Source of the DNA: Alloascoidea africana
Taxonomy: Eukaryota; Ascomycota; Alloascoideomycetes; Alloascoideales; Alloascoideaceae
Assembly (NCBI GenBank): GCA_030581615.1
Contig: JAKTTT010000005.1
Location: 248,001-312,000, forward strand
DNA: 64,000 nucleotides
Direction: 5' to 3'
The notes below the pieces were generated by a model that had not been told where the DNA came from, ran no database searches, and was given only the letters and a program-made list of their open reading frames with translations. Both the position numbers and the translations under genes were made by a program. Shown here one piece after another: positions 1-10,074 of the stretch (position 1 is its first letter; every line of letters starts with the position of its first letter).

Positions 1-175
1 TGCAGCTGCAGACGTAAAGCTGAACCAGCAATCTACAATAAATACTCCTTTTCTTGCACTTTTTTATCTTCTTCCCATTCCCTTCTCTAGCAAAACCATT
101 ACTTTTGGTCTGTGGTGGTCGTGTGCCATCTTTCCCTTTTCAACCTGTTCGTTCGTTTCACTCGTTAACATCTCC

Positions 176-2314
176 ATGCTACTGCCCAAAAACCTGCTCA
201 GAAGAGCTCCTGGTCTTCGCGCCGCCAAACCTATCGCTCAGAGTCTTGGTCTATACGCACTATCCATCCTTTTCATCCTTTCCGGTTGCACAATCTTCTT
301 CATCACAACATCCTGTATCCAATACATCACATTCCTCCAACACCGGATCGACATCGAGGGCTTTGTCAGCCTCAACACAAAGAAACTAACTGCTGAACAG
401 TTTGCACCTGTTGTTGATAGCCTCGCTGCAAGTACAAAACAAAACAGATACGATCCAAAACTACCTGTTGCCGCGCATCTACGGAAACTGATAGAGCTCG
501 TGGACTTGCATAACACAATGGCCGAAGAAGACATGGAATCTGGTTTCACAACCGTGTTCCATTGGTCGGATTGGACCGATTTGAGAAAGATTGATGCGTT
601 TTTCAGATCCTATAGACCGGCCAAAAATAGAAACGCATTGTCTCAATTGATCTCAAATGCCGACGACCATTCAGATGATTTGCAGTATTTTGATTCTGCC
701 ACAGACGCAGAAGCAGATGAGAGCGAGAGCCCCATTATCGACAATGACCAAGTGAGCGCCATGGACGAAGAACTCGCACGAATGATGGTCCACGATCCTC
801 GAGATCTGGAACCTCTAAATGTGAAAACCACGAGAAGCGCTGCGGAATTATACGGCCTCCACCCGATCCCCGATCGCATCTTATTCCTAACCGAAGAAAA
901 ACACTTTGTGATTCCAGTAACTGGGAAAAAAATCATTGGTAAACGAGCACTCTATGACATGGCAACACCAGAGGGACAAGACTCCAATAGAGCATTTGAA
1001 AAGGCCGAGTCCTTTGACACGGCCCAAATGATCCAAGACCTGATCTCCAAATACCAGTCCAAATTCCCAAACTACGAAAGCGAGATCTCAAAGTCCGCTT
1101 TTTACAAAGATCCGAAAACCTTTGTTGACACTCCTCGAAGCGACTTTGTGATGAACGCAGAGCAAGAGTTGGAAGATCTATTGGAGCGCGAAAAAAAGGG
1201 TGAACAACTGACACCATTGGAAACCAACTTTCGCGATATGTTGAGATGGGCAATTCCTAATATCGATCACCAACCCCAGTATTTTGAAACTCCGCGTGTC
1301 ACTGCCGATAACAGGTTTGCCGTGAACCATCTTGCATGGCCTTTTTTCTCCAAAGTGCTGGGAGACCGTGAACGATCATACATCATCAGCCATCTTGTGC
1401 GACTTTGGTTTCAATTCACAATGACTTACAACGTCACCAGTTTCATTGCACATGGCAGTTTAATTGGTTGGTATTACAACGGGTTGAACCTGCCCTACGA
1501 TGAAGACGTTGATATTTTGTTGCCTGTGCAACATTTATCATGGCTTGGGAAACATTTCAACAGAACCCTGATTGTGGAGGATCCAAGACTCGGTAATCGC
1601 AAGTTTTGGTTTGAAGTGACTCCTTACTATTTTGCAGATAGGGGCAAGAATTTCATCGATGCACGAATCATCGATATCGAGACCGGTACTTTTATCGACC
1701 TGTCTGCAATCCAGGTCTGGAAACACGATATGGACCATGATGTCGGAGGACAAAACCATATTAAATCTTTATACGAGGACAGTTACAACACTTTTGAAAA
1801 TACAAGTGTTGTTGTTTGTAAAAATTGGAACTGGATGGTCCTAGAAGACATTGCTCCGTTCCGCAGAACCCTGTTTGAAGGACACCCGGCACTAATACCC
1901 AAGGACTTTACCTGGTTCCTTAAACGCAAGTACGGTGAAAAATCCTACACGAGAACAGACGAGTACGCGGGACATCTTTATGACGCAGACACACATTGTT
2001 GGGTTAACAAAAAACTGTGTCCTCAGGGGATCCCCGATAACAACAAGGTTAAGCGGTTTAACGAAGAGGACGGATCCATAACTTTGGAAGGCGCTTGTAA
2101 CAATGCTCAATACCAAGTTGATTACAACAACGATAAACCCGCGATCGACCTCCATTTGAAAGAAATGGGAATGATCAAAGAAGGAAAGGACCCGATCGAC
2201 CTTACACGTACGGCAATTCCAAATGTGAAACCTGACGCATGGACCGTTTTCCAAAGCAATTTGGAACAACATGGTGAAGGGAACCATTATTGGAAACGAA
2301 ATTACAAAGTTTAA
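176..2314 (+). CDS. MNN4: LicD-family Golgi protein, MNN4-like (mannosylphosphate transfer)
   Basis: A 712-residue protein with a short basic N terminus and one hydrophobic segment at about residues 22-48, the layout of a type II Golgi membrane protein. The C-terminal half (about 400-640) carries a LicD-type nucleotidyltransferase domain. Its core reads AHGSLIGWYYNG followed by LPYDEDVDILLP near residues 425-445, with the acidic D-E-D-V-D cluster expected of the family. Yeast MNN4 is known to be needed for adding mannosylphosphate to cell-wall mannan. The long Lys/Glu repeat tail of S. cerevisiae Mnn4 is absent, so this is a shorter, simpler member (712 versus roughly 1180 residues). Residues 165-215 are acidic and low in complexity. 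The ATG at 176 is used because the membrane segment follows at once. The family is secure; whether the protein is the transferase or its regulator is not. Confidence 0.78.
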   Translation: MLLPKNLLRRAPGLRAAKPIAQSLGLYALSILFILSGCTIFFITTSCIQYITFLQHRIDIEGFVSLNTKKLTAEQFAPVVDSLAASTKQNRYDPKLPVAAHLRKLIELVDLHNTMAEEDMESGFTTVFHWSDWTDLRKIDAFFRSYRPAKNRNALSQLISNADDHSDDLQYFDSATDAEADESESPIIDNDQVSAMDEELARMMVHDPRDLEPLNVKTTRSAAELYGLHPIPDRILFLTEEKHFVIPVTGKKIIGKRALYDMATPEGQDSNRAFEKAESFDTAQMIQDLISKYQSKFPNYESEISKSAFYKDPKTFVDTPRSDFVMNAEQELEDLLEREKKGEQLTPLETNFRDMLRWAIPNIDHQPQYFETPRVTADNRFAVNHLAWPFFSKVLGDRERSYIISHLVRLWFQFTMTYNVTSFIAHGSLIGWYYNGLNLPYDEDVDILLPVQHLSWLGKHFNRTLIVEDPRLGNRKFWFEVTPYYFADRGKNFIDARIIDIETGTFIDLSAIQVWKHDMDHDVGGQNHIKSLYEDSYNTFENTSVVVCKNWNWMVLEDIAPFRRTLFEGHPALIPKDFTWFLKRKYGEKSYTRTDEYAGHLYDADTHCWVNKKLCPQGIPDNNKVKRFNEEDGSITLEGACNNAQYQVDYNNDKPAIDLHLKEMGMIKEGKDPIDLTRTAIPNVKPDAWTVFQSNLEQHGEGNHYWKRNYKV

Positions 2315-3434
2315 GGCGCTTGCATTTTTTTTTTTTTTTTTTTTTGGCTTTTCTTTTGTCAATTGTGAACCACAGTTTTTTCATTTCCGATTATATGTTC
2401 TTGTTTTTTTTTTGTTTTTTTTTTGTTTCCTTTTGATTAAATATACCTGTTTTCCAATTGCATTTCAAGTAATCTCTGACACTTTCATTTTCAATATCCA
2501 AAGGCATCTACAAGAATCACAATTAGTGGACCCCATTTGTCAACAGCTCACGAGACCTCAATTTTGCAAATCTCTAGAGGAGTGGGTTTGATCCTTGGCA
2601 GACTTGGAAACAAAACCTAGAAACAGATGTTCAAAATCTAAATTTGTAACTAAACTGTTTTGACCCGGTATATCAAGGAGATCTGTTCGAGAAAGATTGA
2701 TTGATTGATTGATTGACCGAACGGAAACAGAAACGAGAACAGAGATTTCATATCCTGGAAATAGCTTGAGATAAGATAACCTAATCCAACAAGTCGTCGA
2801 GTTTTTGACTTGTGTTCACTCACCGGTCACAAGTGTAATCATCTGCAGTCTCTACATCAGGTCTTGTTTCTCTGCTTTTGGCGTTTGATGGTTAAAGTTT
2901 AAGCCTTGAAGATCCCTTGCTAACCTTGTTCCACACTGGGAAATTGATTGATTTTAATTGTTTCTTAGAGATTTAGCATGCTTGTCTGATGATTAGAAAA
3001 CTTGAACAACATCAGAATGTTTAACATTTAATAGAAGAAAAAAAAAATTATACTGCGTCTTGTTAACTATTATGTTGTTAGTCGAGCCAAAAGGCGGTCA
3101 ATTTTGTTGACCCTTGTTTCTTCTATTCTGACCGTTTCTCATAAATGTAAATGCACTTTTTTCGCGATGGTCTGTGTGTTTAACGAAACGAGACAAACAG
3201 GGAAAAGGTAAACAAAAGCACACATATTTATTATTTGGATCTGGACACGCGCCCAGGCTCAAAACCTGTCATGGTACTTCCGTCACGTCACGAATCGCGG
3301 ACGCGTCACTCTCAATCACTCACTCTCATAACCTCTACTCTCTGGTTCTTTCTATATCCTACTGACTGGACACAACAACAAAAACCAAAAAAGGAGTAGC
3401 ATAGTGTTGTTGTACGCTGAACTCTATTTCTAAA
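2315..3434. other. Intergenic, about 1.1 kb, no gene recognised
   Basis: AT-rich stretch between two plus-strand genes. It holds T-runs after the upstream stop (about 2326-2345 and 2404-2430) that fit a 3' end region, and a short GATT repeat at 2695-2716. Nothing protein-like was found. The last few hundred bases are presumably the promoter of the coiled-coil gene. Confidence 0.5.
2695..2716. repeat. (GATT)n microsatellite
   Basis: About five and a half uninterrupted copies of GATT in intergenic DNA. A similar run lies at 32083-32106. Confidence 0.9.
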
Positions 3435-6400
3435 ATGACTCAACTTCCTCCAATATCATGGACAGAAGTAGGAGGAGGACTGGACAAGTACCTACAAGAC
3501 TCAGATTCAAACTCAAACACAAACGCAAACGCAAACTCAAACCCAAAAACAAGGCTAACTTACATGGCAGGAACCCAGACGAAAAAAACCGCTATAGACC
3601 TATCAACTCCCAAACTTGGCTCTGGATTGGGGTTTGGACCAATACCAAGACTAACTCATGGCCCGAGATTGCCCAAGCCTCAAAGTGGTCCAGGCACAAA
3701 CACGTCGTCGTCCTCGCACTTCATTCGAGCTGCTTCAACTCCACAAGCCTTCGAGTTTGCACCCTCTGAAAAAGAAGAATACAACCAAAGACATGTTTCG
3801 CAGTTTGAGTTGCCTAAACGGGGCCAAAGTCCCACAAGATTTCGACCCCTTCCCGGAAGGCCCGTTCCTGTTCCCACCCACAACCGATCACAATCTGCAA
3901 CTATCGTTCCTGAACTCCACACGGGGACCAGGACCCATATGGGGAAAAGATCCATAACAGGATATCCTGTGTTGATACCAGCGCCAGTAACAACAAGCAA
4001 GTCTCCTGATGAGATTGTGAAGGAGCAAGAACAATTGTTTAGACAGTTTCAAGAACAGCGAGAGGCAGAGAGAACATTGGCAACGGAAGAAGACATTGCA
4101 AAGCAGAAAGAGATTGAAAATCAAATTATGCTTGAAAACATGAGACGAGAGCAACCCGTAAATGATGACGAGGAAACGGAAGAAGACAGGAGAATTCGAG
4201 CTTTACAAGAGGAAAAAGCAAGACAGGAGAAACTTTTAAAACAAGAGGTAAAAGCAGCTAAAAAACTCCGTAAGCAACAGCTTTTAGCACGTAAACAAGA
4301 GATTGAACAGGCTATTGAAAGACAGCAGAGGTTGAAGCTGTTACAGGAACAATTGGAACAAGATAGGAAAGCACAACAGGAAAAATTAGAAAGGGCAAAA
4401 GAGGCTGAAAAGTTGAAAGAGGATGAAATGCTCAAAGAATTGGAACAGGCATTGTTGGCCAGTGAAATGGATGCTGAGAAAAGACGAAAGGCAAAAAAGG
4501 AGGAATACATACAGCGGAAGAAAGAAAAAGCAGAGCTTGCAAAGAAACAAGAGGCTGCATTACAAAAAGAGTTGGCAAAGGAGAAGGAAATGAGACAACG
4601 GGAAGCTGAAGAACAAGAAATGATTGCAAAACTGGAAAAGCTGAAAAGAGATGATGAGGCAAAGGAGAAAGCTGCAGCTGCAGAGGCTGAAGCCCGGAAA
4701 TTTGAAGAAATGATAAAAACCCAGATAGCACAACAAGAGGGAGAGATGGAAAAGAGAAGGAAAGAGAAAGAGGAGGAAGAAGTCAAAAGGAAACAACTTC
4801 AAGCCGAAATAAACATTGATAAACAAAGACAGGAGTTTGAAAGATATGAGAAGGAGAAAAAAAGACAGGAAGAAGCGCTTTCCAAGAGAAAACAAGAACT
4901 GTTAAAAGCACAAGAACGAGAAATGAGGTTGGCAAAGGAGGCCGAAGAGAAAAGGCGCCAGGAGTATTTGGAGCAAATGGCAAGAGAACAAGAGCGAATT
5001 CAGTTGCAACAGGAGCATGAAAAGAGGGAAAGAGAGCGTCTTGAAGAGGCCCGACGGCAACAGAGAATTCGGGAAGAACAAGAGGCAAGAGAAGTTGAGC
5101 GACAGTTGCAAGAGCGTGAGAAATTGCTTCATGCCCAACAAGAGGCGGAGAGACGAAGATGGGAAACTGCTAAACGGGAATGGGATGAGTATGATTTGAG
5201 GGACCACCCAGAAGGTGAGGAAGTTTTATACTATCGTAAAACAAGACAACCCAAAAGTGAAGGCAGTTATAATCCTGAGAAAAGAGTATTATCTCGACCT
5301 AAAACCTCCTCTTCCAGAGCGACATCATCGCCAAGTGGTATAGCCATAACAGGGGCTGCGGGTACTAATTCCAGTCCCGCCAGTCCTACAAAAGTGACCA
5401 AGTTCAATCTACTGGGTATAAATGTCAAGGTCATCACGAACGATCAAGAGACAGAAGAGCAGGATAAGCGGGTAATTTCCGAAGTTGTACAAGGAGAAAA
5501 AGAACGTTTGAGGCATAAAAAAGAGCAAGAAAGGAAAGAGCTTGCAAGGGAAAAGCACAAGGAGAAGCAAAAAGAGATTGAAAGGGAAAGATATAGAAGG
5601 ATTAGAAAAGAAAGGGAAATTATGCAAAAAGAAAAAGAGGAAAGGGCAATTTTGTTAAAGTTGGAACAAGATCGGGAACTTGCAAAACGGAAAGAGATGG
5701 AAAAGGAAATGCAGCGCGAAAGACAGAGACAGGCGGAAGAGCAAAAAGAGGCCGAATTGGCAAGAGAACGGGTATGGCAAGAACAACTTGCCTTTGAAAG
5801 AGAGTTTGCTGAGAGGAAAGAGCACGAGATGGCGGTTGAGCGAGAGCGGCAACGCCAATGGGAGGAAAGGGAACGGGAGATTGCCCTCCAGAAGGAGTAT
5901 GAGAAGCAGCGTCAAAAAGAGCAAGAGTTGGCACGACAGCGTGAGTTAGAACGAAAAGAACTACGGCGAATTGAACAAGAGCGCATTTTCGCAAGACAGC
6001 AAGAGTTGGAGAGAATTGCGATCCAAGAAAGGGAACGAAGAGAACGGCTTGAGAGAGAAGTCATGCTTGAAAGAGAACGGGAACGACTAAGACGGAAAGA
6101 GGAGGAATTGTTCAGGGACAAACAGCGTCTGGAAGAGGCTATTCGTGGTCGAACCCATTCGAATGGTGGGGGCAGGAGAGGCAGCATAGATTATACAGAA
6201 GGATCTTACTATTCAGGGTCCAGCGAAGGATATTCATACTACAGCAGATCCAGATCGAGATCAACTTCAAGAACAAGAGCATACGCGCCTCAATATCGAT
6301 CAAGATCCTACTCCAGACCCCGTAGTCCTGGATTGGACTCTTACAAAACAGGATACACAGGAGCGAGAAGTCTCTCTCCGACAAAGCCAGAACCAATGCC

Positions 6401-6602
6401 TCCTCTCCCCAATCAGCGAATTCGGCTTCGGGAGCTGACAAAGGCGCCAGGAAATGGCAATGGCAATGGCAATGCCGCTATGCGGTCTGCTTCGTCTCCA
6501 ACCAGACTTCCAAAAAACAAGTTTGAGGAATACCATGCTAAAGTTGCACAGACTGCACTGTACAAAAAAATGAAAAGTCTAGCAAACTATCAACTCGAGT
6601 AA
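3435..6602 (+). CDS. Very long charged coiled-coil protein, function unknown
   Basis: A 1055-residue intronless ORF. Residues 1-190 are low-complexity, with Asn/Ser runs and Pro-rich stretches. Residues about 195-600 and 690-915 are almost entirely Glu/Lys/Arg/Gln/Leu helix with strong heptad character, split by a Ser/Pro/Thr-rich spacer (about 620-670). The tail has a Ser-Arg-Tyr-rich patch (RSRSRSTSRTR near 945) and ends in a basic, probably helical segment. I recognise no catalytic domain. Similar caldesmon- or trichohyalin-like strings occur in cytoskeletal and scaffold proteins, but such composition is a poor guide to homology. The long ORF with many rare breaks in heptad phase argues for a real gene. 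A structural or scaffolding role is inference only. Confidence 0.75.
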   Translation: MTQLPPISWTEVGGGLDKYLQDSDSNSNTNANANSNPKTRLTYMAGTQTKKTAIDLSTPKLGSGLGFGPIPRLTHGPRLPKPQSGPGTNTSSSSHFIRAASTPQAFEFAPSEKEEYNQRHVSQFELPKRGQSPTRFRPLPGRPVPVPTHNRSQSATIVPELHTGTRTHMGKRSITGYPVLIPAPVTTSKSPDEIVKEQEQLFRQFQEQREAERTLATEEDIAKQKEIENQIMLENMRREQPVNDDEETEEDRRIRALQEEKARQEKLLKQEVKAAKKLRKQQLLARKQEIEQAIERQQRLKLLQEQLEQDRKAQQEKLERAKEAEKLKEDEMLKELEQALLASEMDAEKRRKAKKEEYIQRKKEKAELAKKQEAALQKELAKEKEMRQREAEEQEMIAKLEKLKRDDEAKEKAAAAEAEARKFEEMIKTQIAQQEGEMEKRRKEKEEEEVKRKQLQAEINIDKQRQEFERYEKEKKRQEEALSKRKQELLKAQEREMRLAKEAEEKRRQEYLEQMAREQERIQLQQEHEKRERERLEEARRQQRIREEQEAREVERQLQEREKLLHAQQEAERRRWETAKREWDEYDLRDHPEGEEVLYYRKTRQPKSEGSYNPEKRVLSRPKTSSSRATSSPSGIAITGAAGTNSSPASPTKVTKFNLLGINVKVITNDQETEEQDKRVISEVVQGEKERLRHKKEQERKELAREKHKEKQKEIERERYRRIRKEREIMQKEKEERAILLKLEQDRELAKRKEMEKEMQRERQRQAEEQKEAELARERVWQEQLAFEREFAERKEHEMAVERERQRQWEEREREIALQKEYEKQRQKEQELARQRELERKELRRIEQERIFARQQELERIAIQERERRERLEREVMLERERERLRRKEEELFRDKQRLEEAIRGRTHSNGGGRRGSIDYTEGSYYSGSSEGYSYYSRSRSRSTSRTRAYAPQYRSRSYSRPRSPGLDSYKTGYTGARSLSPTKPEPMPPLPNQRIRLRELTKAPGNGNGNGNAAMRSASSPTRLPKNKFEEYHAKVAQTALYKKMKSLANYQLE

Positions 6603-6809
6603 CTTCTCGAATTCGATGTCTCAAACTCCAATCTCAATTAAAACTACGTATAATTAGACTATACTTTAATATCCATCTTGACTTTTGTTTTTTTCGTGCT
6701 TTGTACCTTCTCCTCATCCAATCTCAGCACATTCTAGGAACTCAAACAGGCGGAGGAGCGCACAATTAAATTAACTCAAACATGAAAAAAACAGACAAAC
6801 TTATTTTTA

Positions 6810-7380
6810 TTAAATAATCTGAAGCGGAGTTTGGTAAAGAAATGGGCGTATCTGGCGTGTAGGCGAAGCAGTTGGGCAGGGAACTAGCCAACAAACAGAA
6901 GTACAGAAACTGTCAATCTCAACTTTGAAGAAATACGAGACTCTTCGCTGTGGGTTGTACAGTATGGGGCATCGTTCCGGAATGTACACCGCTGCGGTAA
7001 ATCCCAGAACCAGCCGTTGTGCGTATCTGGTCCCTGACTTAAAAGCTTCCTCTGCTGGGAAATCTGGGAGTATGAGACCAAAAGCTGTTTGTGGCTCCGT
7101 CGAGAACTTGGACGGCTTACCACTGTCAAATACGCTCGTGCTGAACATTGCTTCTGAGCGGGCAAGATCGGCCTGGCCGTGCGAAAGAAAAAGTGCTCGA
7201 TGGAGCTGTTCGCCGGCCACGCCTACCTGCTCATCCAAACTATCACCAAGGTCCTCAAAAGCAGTCTGTGATTCCAGCCGGCGGCCAGCGATCCTCAGCA
7301 GCTCGAAAAGGGGGAGTTGGAGCTGCTGGGCGTGGCATTGGCGGCTGGCTATGGAGTTTTGTTCCTCCCTCTGCTCCTTC
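6810..7380 (-). CDS. Possible helical protein or gene remnant, unknown
   Basis: The minus strand is open from just after a TAG near 7380 to a stop at 6810, about 190 codons. The first half looks like amphipathic helix (motifs LFELLRIAGRRLESQTAF and EDLGDSLDEQ). Helical sequence of the same flavour (SSVESLKKTLEKERAKG) continues in frame upstream of the TAG to about 7450. No in-frame ATG opens the region and no good CTAAC branch site or donor was seen, so it may be a decayed gene, an exon of a misread gene, or chance. The plus-strand acetyltransferase starts 500 bp away. I assign no function. Confidence 0.25.
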
Positions 7381-7536
7381 TAGCCCTTTGCCCTCTCTTT
7401 CTCCAGTGTCTTCTTCAAGCTCTCCACACTGGACACAAAACACTCATGTTGAGCTGGGTTTCACTTGTGATTCTGAATTGGAGTCGGTGCGCAGCAAAAA
7501 TATTTCAAGCTTCTCCGTTGGGTTTTTGCGTCCCGG

Positions 7537-7544
7537 TATAAAAA
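7537..7544 (+). promoter_or_regulatory. Candidate TATA box for the acetyltransferase gene
   Basis: TATAAAAA about 390 bp upstream of the plus-strand ATG at 7935, followed by pyrimidine-rich DNA (7555-7625). If used, the mRNA has a long 5' leader. This is a motif match only. Confidence 0.35.
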
Positions 7545-7926
7545 CCCAGTCCATCCCTTTCTTTTCCTTTCCTTTCCTTTTCTTCCCGTTCTTTTCCTTT
7601 CTTCACCCTCTCTTGTCTTTTTCAATTCGATCGTTACACAAATAATATCAGCGGCAGCCAAGACGCGCGATTAATCAATTGACTCTCCGGATATTCAGAA
7701 TCAGTGTCCATCTACCACCGCCAGATTTGTCACTCTTGTTGTCACATTTATTGCTTATCAAGCGCTAGAGACTACCGAACTCGCTACTGTTTTCCCCCAA
7801 ATGAACTTTATGACAACAGAAAACGATAAACAAGTCTAATAAAACCACAAGTGAACCATTTATATACCAAAAGGAATAAAGACAAGTAAGGAAGAGACCG
7901 GGGGAGGAATAATAATCAAAAGAAAA

Positions 7927-7938
7927 ATGAAAAAATGA
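7927..7938 (+). promoter_or_regulatory. Three-codon uORF overlapping the start codon
   Basis: The sequence ATG AAA AAA TGA overlaps the main ATG at 7935-7937 through its own stop (ATGA overlap). A scanning ribosome would meet this uORF first and terminate exactly on the main start, an arrangement that can favour reinitiation or damp translation. The uORF is seen directly; its effect is inferred. Confidence 0.6.
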
Positions 7939-8807
7939 GGTTAACGCTTCCAGTACAGTACAAAAACCCATCATATCCTGAACCGATAGTGATAAAAGAG
8001 GTTATCACGCAAGAAGACGTTACAAATGTGCAGCATCTTTTCCTCCAATATTACAAGGAGTTGAATGTGCAGCTGGACTTTGACAACTTTCAAAACGAAC
8101 TCAATAATCTTCCAGGACAATACTCAGCGGCAAAAGATGGCATTTTACTGATTGGAATCACAGAATACACGGGACAAATGGTTGGGTGTGGGGCAATCCG
8201 GCAGTTGAAAAGACCTAGACATAAAAGTAAATCTGGTAGACAGAGTCAACAAAAAGAAACTGATCTCAGCTCGGAGAGTAGTAGGGGGAGTCATCATTCT
8301 CACACTCACACTCACTGCCATCATCACCATCATCATCACCATCACAGGGACCACCATCACCACCACCACCATCATCATCACCACTATGCTAAACAGAGCC
8401 CTGGAAGTTCACACAGCGACTCATCATCTGGTTCATCACCTTTACTCTCCTTACCCACCACTGCATCATCATCGAGTCCCCCCGATTCCAGTCTAGTACT
8501 CCATAATGACGAGCATAACAACATCAAAGCCTGTGAAATGAAGCGACTCTTTGTGAATGAAAGTTTCCGAAACATTGGCGTTGGCAAATTTCTTGCAAAA
8601 CTGCTGGTGAGCATTGCCAAAGTGAACTTTAATTATGATGTGATGGTCCTCGATACATTGGATCGTCTAGTACCCGCCTGTAGACTGTATCGAAGCCTGG
8701 GATTTGAAGAAATTGGTCCATATTATTATAAACCTGTTGGAGAAAGTGGGGGAACCGGTCCTGGGATAAGTGACGGGATCATATACTATAGAAAGTACTT
8801 GAACTGA
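7935..8807 (+). CDS. GNAT-family N-acetyltransferase with polyhistidine insert
   Basis: A 290-residue protein with a split GNAT fold. The N-terminal part (residues 1-95) has the family's opening helices and strands, ending in MVGCGAIRQL. The C-terminal part (about 195-290) has CEMKRLFVNESFRNIGVGK, the usual strand-loop-helix that binds acetyl-CoA (Q/RxxGxG/A type, here RNIGVG), and a C-terminal YRSLGFEEIGPYY stretch. Between them sits an insert of about 95 residues rich in Ser and His, with some 20 histidines in two runs at about residues 128-150. The insert falls where GNAT proteins have a surface loop, so the fold should survive it. The substrate is unknown. A His-rich loop suggests metal binding, but that is inference. 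A tiny uORF overlaps the start codon. Confidence 0.75.
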   Translation: MRLTLPVQYKNPSYPEPIVIKEVITQEDVTNVQHLFLQYYKELNVQLDFDNFQNELNNLPGQYSAAKDGILLIGITEYTGQMVGCGAIRQLKRPRHKSKSGRQSQQKETDLSSESSRGSHHSHTHTHCHHHHHHHHHRDHHHHHHHHHHHYAKQSPGSSHSDSSSGSSPLLSLPTTASSSSPPDSSLVLHNDEHNNIKACEMKRLFVNESFRNIGVGKFLAKLLVSIAKVNFNYDVMVLDTLDRLVPACRLYRSLGFEEIGPYYYKPVGESGGTGPGISDGIIYYRKYLN

Positions 8808-9030
8808 GTATTCGCTTGGTTGTTTTTTATTTTGAGCATTTCGTTTGATAAAATAGCTATTTTGTATCTGTATGTACGCCATTTTTTGCATTGTCAAGTA
8901 CTGGTTATATCATAATTCTACTGTATAAAGTTGACGCTTTTTTGAATTTTAAATGCCACTGTAGATGTCTGATCTGACGGATTTCTTGAGACGCAGGGGC
9001 TATCAAACCCAAATCTCACACTTGTTTCGA

Positions 9031-9038
9031 TTAGGGTT
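9031..9038 (+). promoter_or_regulatory. Tbf1-like TTAGGGTT element
   Basis: TTAGGGTT lies 186 bp upstream of the RPS11 ATG. Tbf1 binds this telomere-like core, and in several yeasts it drives ribosomal-protein genes. Motif match only. Confidence 0.4.
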
Positions 9039-9067
9039 GTGCCCTACCAAAAAGTTCAACACAGAGG

Positions 9068-9079
9068 TGTATGGGTGCA
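9068..9079 (-). promoter_or_regulatory. RPS11: Rap1-like site upstream of RPS11
   Basis: On the minus strand this reads TGCACCCATACA, a close match to the Rap1 consensus ACACCCRYACAYM, about 145 bp before the RPS11 start codon. Position and gene class fit a ribosomal-protein promoter. Binding is not shown. Confidence 0.45.
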
Positions 9080-9223
9080 CCAAAGGTATTTCCTTTTGTG
9101 GAAGTCCATGTTGTATGGTTTTTAATGAGTAAATGTGAGACCGATGTTCTAAAAGTGAAATCCTACTCCCTTGAAGCCATTTTGATAATCAAACATCAGG
9201 ACTCTTATATCACCGACAACAAG

Positions 9224-10074
9224 ATGGCCACAGAATTAACAGTTCAGTCCGAGCGTGCTTTCCAGAAGGTAAGATCTAATTTATGAACATGGGAGGGGTC
9301 TTATTTGCGGAAGGAACGATGGGACCGAGGAACGAAAATGAAAGTGAAAGTGTCGAGTTTGTGAAACCGCGAGTTGAAGCATTTGAAATGCTTCACCATA
9401 CAATCAACTTTTTTCTTTTTCTTTCAAAACATTGGTTTTGAATAAATCGATTGGGCTTTGGTTTGTTTTAAACACGGCAAGCAAAATGGACAAAATTTCG
9501 TGTTTGCACACAAATCCAGTGGCCAGTTCAATTTTTTTCAACCATTAGACACACCACATTATACAAGACTCACCACCTCACTTCTATCAAGTCCTCCGCT
9601 CCATCCCAATAATCAACATTCTTAATTTTCATTCTAACTCTCATTTTATAGCAACCACACATCTTCCAGAACGACAAGTCCAAGGTCAACAAGCGTACCA
9701 AGAGATGGTATAAGGATGTTGGACTTGGATTCAAGACCCCCAAGGACGCCATCAATGGTCATTACATTGACAAGAAGTGCCCATTTGTTGGAGAGGTTTC
9801 CATCCGTGGCAAGATTTTGTCCGGTGTTGTTGTTTCAACCAAGATGCACAGAACTGTGATTATCAGAAGAGATTATCTTCACTATGTGCCAAAGTATAAC
9901 AGATATGAGAAGAGACACAAGAACTTGGCTGCTCATGTTTCCCCAGCTTTCCGTGTTGAGGAAGGTGATCTTGTCACTGTTGGCCAGTGCAGACCTCTGT
10001 CCAAGACTGTTAGATTCAACGTTTTGAAGGTTACCTCTGCCACCGGTAAGGCCAAGCAGTTCAAGAAGTTTTAA
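9224..10074 (+). CDS. RPS11: 40S ribosomal protein S11 (uS17)
   Basis: Two exons, 9224-9268 and 9652-10074, encode 155 residues (the S. cerevisiae protein has 156). Exon 1 encodes [15 protein letters not shown] and ends at GTAAGA. Exon 2 opens [11 protein letters not shown]. The CTAAC branch site at 9634-9638 is 14 nt from the acceptor AG at 9650-9651. The 383-bp intron sits after codon 15, which I recall as the position of the S. cerevisiae RPS11 intron. uS17 motifs include [15 protein letters not shown] and [15 protein letters not shown]. The protein binds 18S rRNA in the 40S body. Codon use is strongly biased to abundant codons (GTT, AAG, AGA), as expected for high expression. Rap1- and Tbf1-like sites lie upstream. 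Confidence 0.98.

Larger units (their letters stand above)
8808..9223. other. RPS11 promoter region
   Basis: Intergenic stretch of 416 bp between the acetyltransferase stop and the RPS11 start. It holds two motif matches typical of ribosomal-protein promoters (listed separately at 9031 and 9068). No gene is seen. Confidence 0.5.

Noticed and set aside
4121-5207. Several long minus-strand ORFs within the coiled-coil gene
   Set aside because: They are Ser/Phe/Leu-rich reflections of Glu/Lys/Gln codons on the coding strand.
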